A stretch of DNA of 64,000 bases from NCBI RefSeq assembly GCF_001949145.1, contig NW_019091612.1, positions 147,028-211,027 on the forward strand. The letters are read 5' to 3'. Numbering within the stretch: the first letter of the stretch is position 1; every line of letters starts with the position of its first letter. The notes under the pieces were generated by a model that made no database searches, was not told where the DNA came from, and worked only from the letters and a program-made list of their open reading frames with translations. Shown one piece after another: positions 40,001-52,000 of the stretch. This DNA comes from Acanthaster planci. Its lineage: Eukaryota; Echinodermata; Asteroidea; Valvatida; Acanthasteridae. A program made the position numbers and the translations under genes.

Positions 40001-43000
40001 AAGCCTTGATTCAGAATTTTAGCAAACAATAATAAAACATTTTTGAAACAAAAGTGCTAACTCTAACAAAAGATGAGCAGTACTGTAAACCACACAGTTG
40101 CTGATATGAAAACAATTTCATAAACCTCCCCAAGTGAAGGTTTAACAACACAATCATGCTATTGCAATAAATTGGCCAGTGCTGAAACACTCAGTTGAAT
40201 GCAAGAAATCTGTGAACAAACACGACAACAATATTGGTAGCATTGTTGTTGGTTGAGTTTTATTGCCTGTGCCCTCCCAGTTAAATGGAATGTTGCTTCT
40301 CTCTGTAGGTAAGGATTTTGAGGAGGACCTGAAGGTGGTGTTGGGGTTCTTCAGCATGAGAATCTAATCAAGAAATCATTGTGATGATTGGTTTAGGGCC
40401 TGTCGCTTTAGGTGTGTGCATAATGGCATGTATTTTTCACTGTCAAGGTTCGACTGAATGTTCACAAAACCCGTAGAATCTGAGGGAAACACTCCCAGAA
40501 TATACTGGTAGATACATGTACATGGTTGTAATGACACTAAAGTGTCCTTCAGTAAGGTCATGCCTGCATTGTTTTAAAGGCTAGCAGCCACTGACCACTG
40601 AGAAGGGGCTACAGCTACTTGCATTTATAGGCTAGCAGCCACTGACCACTGAGAAGGGGCTACAGCTACTTGCATTCATAGGCTAGCAGCCTCTGACCAC
40701 TGAGAAGGGGCTACAGCTACTTGCATTTATAGGCTAGCAGCCACTGACCACTGAGAAGGGGCTACAGCTACTTGCATTTATAGGCTAGCAGCCACTGACC
40801 ACTGAGAAGGGGCTACAGCTACTTGCATTTATAGGCTAGCAGCCACTGACCACTGAGAAGGGGCTACAGCTACTTGCATTTATAAATTATAGGCTAGCAG
40901 CCACTGACCACTGAGAAGGGGCTACAGCTACTTGCATTCATAGGCTAGCAGCCTCTGACCACTGAGAAGTGTCTACAGCTTGCTAGCCAGTGGCTAACTT
41001 GCTTCCATATGTACATGTACCATTACGTGTTTTCCAGTCAGCAGCCGCTAATCTTGGACAAGGCCAAAAAACCAATACACGTATGTGTCCATTTTGGCAG
41101 CAATTTCTGACCGATGATCATATGGGCCCACAGTCCAGGCTGTGTACAGCCGGTAGCAGTGCTATTTAGTCGTTTTAGGCCCTTTGTCTTTTAAAAGTGT
41201 TCAAAAGGTATAGAATCTGCCCACTAACCAAAGTGGAAGCAAATGCAACAAATAGACCTAACTTTTGTATTTAATAAACATGAAATTTATATTGCATTTT
41301 AATATTTCCCATTATTCAGATCCCAGCTACTTTGACGCATACAGGGACCAGCGTTATTCGTCTTCGACTCATAGTCCAAGCTGTTACAGTGGCTGTTCGT
41401 GCTCCCCACCTTCCTCTGGAAAGGGAGTAGCCCTGACCCTTGACCCATACAATGATCTGCATGATCTTACTCAGATGTCCGGACCATTGACAGAGGAGGC
41501 AGTGTTGAGAGCACTGAGGCATCGTTGGCATAACGGAGAATGTCATGTGAGTATAAAAGACAATGCCTCACCCCATTGTCATCTTCCTTTTCCCTTTCCC
41601 CCCCAAAAAGTTGCATACAGTCATCCCCCTCACCAGCTTTTGGCAAGGAGGATCAGAACCAGCTAGGGGGCACATCACTAGAACAGCGGATTGGTATAGA
41701 GTTTTTGTTCTAAGTCTCGTCTACTTTCTTTTTGAGGGATGAAGCCACCTAATTGCACTGCATTGTGTAAGAGGTTGCGGCAAGTTAATGTGGTAGTTTT
41801 TTGATGCCTGCTAACTTTCACAGTTTCCCACAATTGCATAGTTTTTGTGGTGTGAAAGAGATCAGTATAATACCGACATATATAGCATTAAACTTAATGG
41901 CTGTAAGATCATTCCTGTTTTATTTCAGACAAGGGTCGGTTCTGTTCTTGTCAGCATCAATCCCTACCGTGGGGTTCCATTGGAGCATGTCCTGCAGCAC
42001 AGTCGAACAAACCAATCACATCACATCCAAAGAATAGCATCACACATCTTGAAGCAGCTGATAGACACCGGCATATCACAAACAGTAATACTTGGGTAAG
42101 TCAGTACAAATATTGACATCTTCAAATGTATGATATGCTGGCAAGTTAGTATATGGTTTTAACTTTTTCTTTTGAAATCCAAAGGAATTTGAACTTCTGG
42201 CGAGTACTTAAATTCTATGAAAATTCTTAGAATTCTTTTGAGATGAAGTTGTTTTAGAGCTTTGTTTCTTGAGACATCAAAAATTTGTTATATTCTCAGA
42301 TCATCAGAAATCCTCAAGTTGCAACTATATGTAATGAAATATGTGCAGTTTTGGTTATACTGTGAAAACTTTACTTTCCCAAAGTAGTATTGTTTACTTT
42401 TATAAAGTTATGTGATCTGTAAATTTGGATGAAATTTGCAGTGACCTGTCTACCTGTTTTTTGTTGGCAAACATGATTTTTTGCAACAAATGTTCTAAAG
42501 TAGACACAGGTCTACTTGTCTCTATGCTTTATGGAAGACCAAACCACCTTGTGACACGTTTTCATTGCTTTTTTTACTCTGGTCACTAATCTTTTAGGCT
42601 CATTTCAGTGGGGGGGGGGTTCTTGTCTCGTCTCCAGGAGTAGAGGATGATATTTAAGTGTTTACATCAGACTTCTCCTTCCTCACCCTCGAAATTTTGA
42701 ATTCTTTCCTTGTCTGGCCTGCATTCTAAAGCAGCGGTTTAGAAGTCATTTGATTTCTTCTGCTGCAGCTAGATCCTAAAGATTTGTCAATGAATGGAGG
42801 TAAAGTGCCTCCAATCATCTCCCTTCTCAAAGTCTGCTACTGTGCTTGTCTTTCATAGTCTAAGGGACTTTCTATTTGTCTTTGGTAACATTCATTCTCT
42901 AAGTATTGCTTTCTGTTCTTGAAACTAGAACAGTTGTGTGTCGAGGACTTCGGCTACTCTCCTTTTGTAATGTTGGCTTGTTGATGCCACTTAGAATTTA

Positions 43001-46000
43001 TGACATTTGTACATGCCATGTGGCAATGGGTTTCACCTACATATGCATCCAGATGTTTCTTCCCCACTAACCATATTTTTTTGTTTGACCCAGATACATG
43101 TAGCACTCTGAAATTTCATACACCATCAAAAATCCAATCAGAAACATTACATAATACTTTTAGAGTGCAAAATTTAGGTCAGGTCGGGACTACAGGGTTT
43201 GATAAACTACACTGATGTAGAAAATCAATGTTGAATCTGTTGAGCACTGCTCTGCGCATTGCAGACCTGTTTTGATTTGTTTCACTGGTAGGCAAGAGAG
43301 TCGCCATGCTAATGCCAACAATCGTGGAGTAAGTCATTCACCCCTAGGGCAGGAGTCAAAGCCTTTATTTTTGTTCAGTCTGAGTTTACCCTCTCCCTAA
43401 TCCTCACTGTTGTTACTCAGTCTGAACTAATCATACTGTTGGCTTATTGGTTTAGTAATAGCTTAATGGAAATAATTGGTTTCTCTATAGAGGTGGTTTC
43501 TCAGTCAAAACGTGCATAACAATTCACCACACACCTGCGACTTTTTCATTGATAGTTAAGCAGAGTGGCAGTTCCAGCAACTTTCATAGAGGTTGTTTTT
43601 CCAAGAGCTCTTGCTTATGTTGTTTGTTGTACATGTACACATCTTGGCATCTGACTGCTGTTTTGAAACTCTGCATAACATACTTCAAACTGGCCCTTAG
43701 TCATTCAGCAAACAGAAGGGAATTCACATTAGGGATTTTAGTGTAGTAGCGACAAACCTCTTGAAGAATTTAAGAACATTAATTGATTTATTGTAGCACA
43801 AAACATTTGTAGGCTAAAGGCAGAATTTGTTGTAGATGCTAACTTTGTTGCCTGTTTGAAAATTTTTGCTAAGTCTGCACTCACATTGAAAAGGGTTCTT
43901 TGGAAAGCCTAGGAATAAATTTAAAGTACTGCTGCAAAAAATTCAGATAAAACTGAAACTGACAGTTTCTCGCCCCAAGTTTTTTGCCACTTTTTTTCTC
44001 AGTCTTTTCATAGCCAAAGCAGATTTGGCCCTAGAATTTGTAGGTCGATGCTTTACTACTGACTCTGCCAACAGGTGCTAAATGTTTTACACCTTTTCTT
44101 AATTGACAGGCACAAGGTTCCTTGACTGGGAACTTTACTTTGCTCCTGGGGCTATATCCGGCTGTCTCAAAGAACGCAAATTATTTTTAGACAGACTCGG
44201 AAGCCACATGGGCAGCCTGTTGTCCAGAAAGTACCAATAATTAGATCATTTTTGAGAGCCCTGAGGGCGCTTGTTAGTGCACATGCTCTGACTAGCTGTT
44301 TTGGTGTTTTGACAAGGGTGGAGACTCGTGTAGAACACACTTTTTTTCCTCCAAAGCTGTTTGAGGTTGCGCCCTTGGAACAACCGTTTCATCAGGTTTG
44401 CTCCTGTGTGTTATCAAGAAATCAATATGCACGACCTGAAACCTTCATTGGGATGTTGGGCCAGTTTATTACTTCATAAGGTTCTTAGTGGCTATCATCT
44501 GCTTATTTCAGGTTTTCTGGTCCAAGTTTGTCAGGATTAAATTTTCTGTATACATGTATGTTAAGTTTTTAAAGTAGCCATTTAATTGTAGGATTTCTTC
44601 TTGAAAGGTTTGCTTAATTTTTATGCTAATTTGTTTTGGAACTAATTGTTTTTAAGCCAATATATATGGTGTGTGAGTATTTATGGGTGTTCTACTGTAC
44701 TGGTTTGTTTGAATAGTCTGGTTAGTTCTGTAACGTAATACTGACTTACAAAAATCAAGTGATTAAAAATATACATGTATATTCCTTAGCCTGCCATATC
44801 TGTGAAAATTCAGTTGATGGATTTTGAATGAGTTGGCTTGGTTTCTGATAAAAATAAGCTTTTGGAGGATGTTTGTCAAAGAGTCTCGTGTGTGATTCCT
44901 CTGGGATTTTTCCTGGGTTGCAAGATTTTTTGACCACAAAATTATGGACTCTTGAGTTTAATCTCTGTTTTCTGCAACAACCTTTTGAAGGACAAACATC
45001 TCTGACTCTCTCTCCCAAGAAGGTGGGCCAGTCAGCTCAGAAGGCATTTTTCTAGGATGCAGTTGAGTCCTCGTGTCAATCAAAATATATAAGATGTGCT
45101 GGTTTAGCATTCAGCATAGAAATGAGATTCCAAGTGTCCATTCCTGCGGTGGAATGCATTACCAGATAAACAACAAACCTGAAAAATGTTCTTGTTTTGA
45201 TGAATTGGAGGGGGGGTTGACTGAAGGTAATGACACCACAGGGGGTATCTAAAATAACAGCTAGGCTGGATTGCCCAGAGCGTGCGCAGTACCTGCATAT
45301 GGAGGCTACATGTAGGCCTTGATTTGGGCAGGGTGCATGCTGTGTGCTGATGAGGTGGGCAAGATTGTACTTCTGTTGGTGGGCAAAGATCTGGATGTGA
45401 AGGTTTTGCTTGTCATGGCAAGGTTAGACAAAGTTTTGAAGCTTTAGTAATACAAGTGTCCATAAACCAGCATGACTTGATAAAGATACGTGTAGTATCC
45501 ATGTGACTTGTTTCTGTCATGGAGGAAGATGAACACATGTTTTCATCCACTTAGGCCTACCCTTCTTCAACGATACAGCCAATTGAGGTTTTTCACTTGA
45601 CGTAATGCATGATGGGCAAAGGCATTTCAGGAAGTGTACCATCTTCGTAAAGACGAGTGCATTTTCAAATCTGGGTATGTCAATTTCATGTATACCAGAA
45701 TATTGAGAGACTTCAAAGATGCATGTGTTTTCATGCACATCTGTGTAAATTGAATGCCGACTGTCAAAAATCATGTGACTGGAAATCCTCTATACACTGG
45801 TTATACAAATAAATGTAGTGGGGTGGGGATTCCCCTATTATCATTCCGGTCATTATAATTTAACCTTTGAACTCTGCATGTGAGCAGGGTGACAAAACAT
45901 TCTCTAGACTTTGTTGGCCGGAAGTGGCCGTATTGTATTACTTTTTGGCGCAACTTGTAATACCTTTTTGGCACCACTGGATTATCTGGAGGAGCTTCTA

Positions 46001-49000
46001 AGGCTCGATAGTTGTCTGTTGACTTAGCTACAAGTATGAGTAGCAGTATTGCTATGCTTGCGGTGACTAATAATTTAAGCTAAGTTGATCATGGAATAAA
46101 GATCAGGGCAAATCTTACAGCAGTGTCAGTGTGAGGCTATAATTGATATTCCCATCACCATCGTCTCTCTCTGGTTGTTCTCTTCTCTTCATTTTCCTGC
46201 CTTGTTTCAGCTTCCAATTCCTCCTTCAGTGGCGGACGGACCGCTATCCCCGAGCGATCAGCCGGTGGCTTGACCGCTACATAAATAACTTTTGAATATA
46301 ATTAATAACATACTTTACTGTCCTGCAGAACATCAAAAATATAAATGTGATTTTTAGTAAAACTGTTGCATTAGCGAAAAGCCTAATGATATAGTATGGA
46401 TCTTGTATAAGACTAACTTTAACCGATTAAATTGATTATGATAATGCCAACAATTCATAAACAATAATGATCGTAATGTACTTTCTCCATCCCATCAGAG
46501 ACACATTTAAAATTGTTGCAGTTTCCACGATTCCCCCAAATTTATGTTCTAAATGTCAAAAAACCTTTTGGAGACATTCGTTTCTGGAGAGCCAATCCAT
46601 ACACAACACTACTCTTGACTGGACTGTAATTCTTTTCCTTTGAATTTCAGAATATTGTGAAGTTCTGACGTTAATCAAGATTGATTTCAGGAAGCAACTT
46701 GTCAAATTGTCATCACAATTATCGGTCCTTGACCCATCTTCCCTCCAGGGTCCTACCCTAATCCCTGACCCCTTCAGAAATCTCGGCCAACAACTGGGAG
46801 CTGAGTCCACTTATCAAATTTGGCTACTTGACCTGTCCCTGTACGCCAATACTTGAACAGTCTTCCTTGCAGGGTGAACAAGCCCTCTAAAGACCTGGCT
46901 TACACCTAGGGACCCAGCACCAACAATACCCAGTGCCCTGTGTAATTTCCCTGATCCCTTAAGCCCCAGCTGTGATTTCCAAAGAAGTCTGCCTGGCCTT
47001 TTGTCTGACCATCTTTCCGGGATAGGTCCAATAATGCCTTTTATTTTGCTTAGCCCATAGATTTCTAGCCCCATTGTGATCACGGGATGAATTGTCAGAA
47101 CACTACACTGTATTCCCACTAAGAATTTTAGTTGCTGGAGGCTTTAAATTTGTGGTTTCTGTACTTGCAGTAATACTGTCAAAAATGTTTCAATTTCAGG
47201 ATAATACCTGGACTGACAAATTCTTGGTGAAGTTTACCCCAGTAGTCAGCATTTTCCTTTGCTAAATTTGAAGAGTGTGAGTCAGGGTTGAATAAGACAG
47301 TTCATGTACATGTAATGTTCAATTTTTTTTCCTTCTCAGTCTGGTCTGGAATAATAAATTGGATTGAAATCCAGCACCAAGGACTATCCTTGCCTAATCC
47401 TCTGACTCCTTTATTTGAAACCTTTTCTTACAGCTGTGATTATGACAACTGTTGCATCTCTTGTGGTTACTGGATGAGAGTTATCAAAAACATCCAACAA
47501 TGTTAAACTGACAAATCTACATCTCACCCTATTATTTTCTGACATCATACCAAAAGCTGGTGACTTCTAGTCAAGGTGCCATGTTTGATCTGGAAATTTG
47601 AATACCCAAACAGAATTATTGCTTCCTCCTCTCCTCTGAGTGCAAAATGTGGGCTGTTTGTATGACAAAACTTTACAAGAAAGGTTTTGGGCAGCCTAGG
47701 TAGGTTGTGCATAAATAATTTAAGTCGACAGAAGTAACCATAACAAATGAAAGAGTGGCTAAACAGTCATGGCCTCCCCCATTGTGGTTTTGGCTGCAAT
47801 TCTTCAGCTTGCTCTGTGGTTTTCATCGTAGTCAGTTTCTGTAATTATCATCTCCCCAAATTGTTTACCTCTCTATTTTCTGGGCTAGTTCTGGTGAGTA
47901 TGACCACAGAGAGTGGGTCTTTGTTGTCATACTGACTAGGGCCATCTATGGCCTACTCAAGGACCATAATTAGGTGCTGAAACTTGGAGAGGTTGTCAGT
48001 ACAAAGAATTCAAATTCCAACAATTGTGGCTCAAACTCCTGGTGGAACAAAAAAGGGCGTGGTTTTTTGGGTACTCACTGCATAGACACGCCATGAAGCG
48101 TGCAAGTATATGCATGTTTAATGCAGAGCACGCTGAGTACATGAAACTAATTTATTCCCGCATATATGGTCTTTGCGTACACGCAGAACACGTACAAGAA
48201 CCTGCCTGTAACCACCTGTCTTTCTTTCGATGATTGGGGGTATACTTCAGCTCGGGGTGGATAGGCCTTACAACTGTCAGCAGTTGTAAAAGAACCTTTT
48301 GCCCCACCAGAAAGCCCTACTGTACCTCTTACTTCTAAAGGAAAGCAGACAGGTCAATATAAATCATTTCAAAGTGATTTCAGCGTGAAAGCGTGCATTG
48401 TACATGTATATCAAAGGTTCTGTCACCTCCATCTGAGTGCTAGGGTCCTCTTCATCTGTCAGAGCGATTAAAGACGAAAAAGGATGAAAATTAGCAGAGT
48501 GATTCCTGAATGGTATGGAGGCTGAGCTGCTCCAAACAAAATGGATAGATCCATAGGAGCAAAGAGACCAGATGAATTGCTGTGGCTAATTTGTTTACAC
48601 CTTTCTTTGTGCTCTTTCAAAGAGCCCCTGATAAAGGTCCCAAGAACTGCCACTTATTTGGTGAGTTGTCCTTGTGAACAACAGTCTCCGTCAGTGGATT
48701 GGAATTTTTTTAACACCCCTTGGAAAACAGTCCTCTTAGCAATCCATGTACTTCTATGCCTAACTCTGTTTCTCACTTATTTAAATGATTGTTTTTGATT
48801 AGCTAAATGCTGTCCAAGAATTTGTTGCTTCTTTCAGTCGTAGGATAGAAGTTATGTGGGAGGAAAAATTGTGCAACCTAGAGTATGTTTTTCTACCCTT
48901 TTTCAACACTCATCCAAAGAAGTCTAGTAAATTAGGAAAATCATAACTCCTGTGCAAGTGAAAATTACATTCTTTGTCCAATCGTTTACCTCCCAAACAA

Positions 49001-52000
49001 TATTGTTCTCAACATTTGAGTCACTTGATGACAAAAACTTTATCTCCTTGCAGTGGTGAAAGCGGCAGTGGTAAGACTCACATGTCACAATCTCTTCTGA
49101 GACAACTCTACACAATTGCTGGAGGAGGCACAGAGACAAAGTCCTTCAAGGTAGGAGCATCTCTCACCAGTGCCAATTTCTCCTTTTTCTGCCTTCAAGG
49201 AATCCACATATTTTGTAACAGTGATTGTAGCCATTTGTCCGCCTTCTGTTTTGTAATGCAGAGTTTGTTTTTGTGTTGTTCCCTCAGCTGGAATAGCAAA
49301 TAAACACTCCGAAGGAAACAAAGTAAGGCACACAAGCCTTTTTTACCAGGCCGCACCGGCTGCCTGTGGTGAAATTGCCCTGTTTTTATTCAGTAATGGA
49401 TACTGCATGGGCACTGCCTGCAAGAGAGGCAGAGTAAAGGGGAAGTTATTGACAGAAGAGAAAGATGTAAAACATGGAGAATTTCACAGCTGGTTGTCAA
49501 TAGGTGACACATCAAAAGCTGACACAATAAATAGTTCACGTCACCCACAAATACCAACAAAGAATTCCAAATTGTTATTCTGCACCTCATCCTTTTACTA
49601 TGGGTGTTGGGCATTGACAAGAGAGGGCGCTGCCTCATCAAAAACAGGCAAGTCTACAGAAGTATCAGACTTGTCTCCATAAAGAGTTTCTAATATTAAA
49701 CGTGGGAAGCAAAGGAAAATTCCTCAAAAAATTCATCCTCATACTGGATAAGATAGATGTTTGTGTTACAGAGAAGGAAGTTGTATTAAGCTCTAGAAGC
49801 TCAATTTGTAAATTGAAATCATTAAATCGAAGCCTGATGAAGATGGCAGAGCTGAGATTTTGAAAAACTTCACATACTTTAAACTCTTTGAAGAGACAAC
49901 AACTAATCTAGAATCAGAAACATTAACTTTGCTGCTTTACAGAGGCTAAATGATATTACATGCTCACATTTTAGAATCATTGAAAACCAGCTACATGTAA
50001 GTGACAGTTGAGTCTTACATTTTCACCAGGGAATGAATTTCAATGTTATGGACCTCAATTTAAACAAATATGTAATTACCCTAAAAATCAGAGCTGAATT
50101 TATTCCTCACCTGTGCTCTCCTTGAAAATTATTTCAGCTTAGAATCACCCATGGGCAGCAAGCACTGTATGGCATATAGGCAGTACCTTTATCAGTATGT
50201 TTATTCTCCATGCATTGCCTCCTCATACCCCAGATGATTATAGGTTTAAGACCCATAATAGACTGATAGACTGCCTTTTTATTAAGATGTAGCTACTCAG
50301 GGAATCATATTTGGCAATGGGAAAGATTTTTAGGTCACTGGTCAAAAACTGACATTCCACTTTTGAAACAGTGAAGTTGGTCTGAATTTCAAGGATCCGG
50401 TTAAGCTTCCCATAGGGATTTATTCATCCTTGGAATACCTCTTTAACTGTTGATAAATTGGTTGTGTCAGCAAATGACTGAATTATTGCCTCTTTGCTTG
50501 AGATATGGGCCTATCTGTTGACACGGTTCATAATGAAATCCTTGAAGAGTGTAATTGGGTGCACTGGTTTTCACAGCTTTCCCCCTTTATATTGTGGCTG
50601 AGCGCCTCCATAGGCTGAGACATCCTGACAAAAGATTCCTTTGGTTAAAAAAATAAAAAACGAGAGGCCTTATCCTATAAGAATCTTTTCACCTCTAAAG
50701 TAATGAAATAAATATGTGCTTGGCTGGTCTTAAACATGCATTTCAGGTTGGCTCGGGCGTCATCAGCATTCCAGTCGCCTGAGGCAGTAGTTTAAAACCA
50801 GCCAAGCACATACTTACATTATTCCCATTCATAAACACATTTTTATTCAGAGAGTCAAAAGGAGTCAAATTTTGATGGATTTCCAGCGATTTTGTTCTAG
50901 AATTTTACTTTCATTTTCCGGAACACCCCTTAGCTATCCATTGTATGGAATAATCCTTGCGCAAATTGTCCAATTGACGTGCACATGGCGAGCTGCGTGC
51001 ACACAGACTCTTGACCAATCAGAATCGATTAAACTGTCTTGTATCCAGGTGCAAGCACGTGATTTACGCCACAGGCATTAGAACTTTTCAGTGGGCATTA
51101 TCAAATGGTAATACCTGGTCAAGTTGCACGTTGTTGAATAGGGAGACTGTTGGAGGCATTTATGAATTGTTATCTGATAATTGCTAGAAGTATTTGAAGT
51201 TTGAGGATGCGAGTATCTTCATATTTTGTTGTGATAGTCTTATCTTTTATAATTAATGCCAACATACATGTATCTGTCATGAATTATTTTTAATTTTGAT
51301 AATTGATTTCTGTCTAGTTTATTTTTTTTTCTATTTCCTCAGCATCTTGCGGCATCTTTTACAGTTCTGAGGTCATTAGGATGTGCCAAGACTGCCAGTA
51401 ACTCAGATTCAAGTAGAATAGTAAGCTTGGCAAAAATGTCATACTTTATGAAAATGAAAAGAAATGACTGTTTTAATAGCAATTACATGTGCTTTGGATA
51501 AGCATTTATAGCATAATTTACTTAAATTGTACATAATGACAAAAACACATAGAAAAAGATTGGTTTGCAATGTGGCATATTGTGGCATATTTAAATCATG
51601 GAAATATGATTACACCTCTGTTACCAATTTTAATGTAGAGTTGAATTGTTAATCCTAACTAATGTTTGAAAAGTGATTAATGAACAAAGCCTGTTGTGCA
51701 CTCAGAGGGTATGAAATGTTTCCCTTTTCTCTGTGTAGGGTTACTTCATTGAGGTGCTGCTTTTAGACTGTGCTATTTATAGAACCAAACTCCACTGCTA
51801 TTGGCTGGACCATTCTAGGGTGGTTAGGCCAAGATGGGGAGAGAGAAACTATCACATATTCTATCAGATGCTGGCCGGTCTGAGTCAAGATGAGAGAGGT
51901 AAGTAGCAAGGTTTGAGCTCCTAGCTGTCTGGAATCAGAGGTCAATCTCATGGAACTGCTAAAGCAGTAAAATTCTGCTAAGTGAGCTCATGTAAGAGAT

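Larger units (their letters stand above)
27705..41319 (+). other. Intron 2 (13.6 kb, includes an assembly gap)
   Basis: No exon is supported. Contents: a possible MITE (32899-33051), a 13-bp tandem array broken by a 643-base run of N (35278-35920), a 70-bp element copy (39126-39189), a 51-bp minisatellite (40577-40985) and a short CT run at about 31673-31688. Open frames that cross the N run are artefacts. Confidence 0.6.

Noticed and set aside
41265-41666. 133-codon open frame starting upstream of exon 3
   Set aside because: Its ends run into intron. The AG acceptor at 41319 and donor at 41547 fit the neighbouring exon phases, so only 41320-41546 is coding.
46556-47119. Two adjacent minus-strand open frames of 84 and 101 codons
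   Set aside because: They looked gene-like in composition but match no family I know and show no convincing splice or start context.
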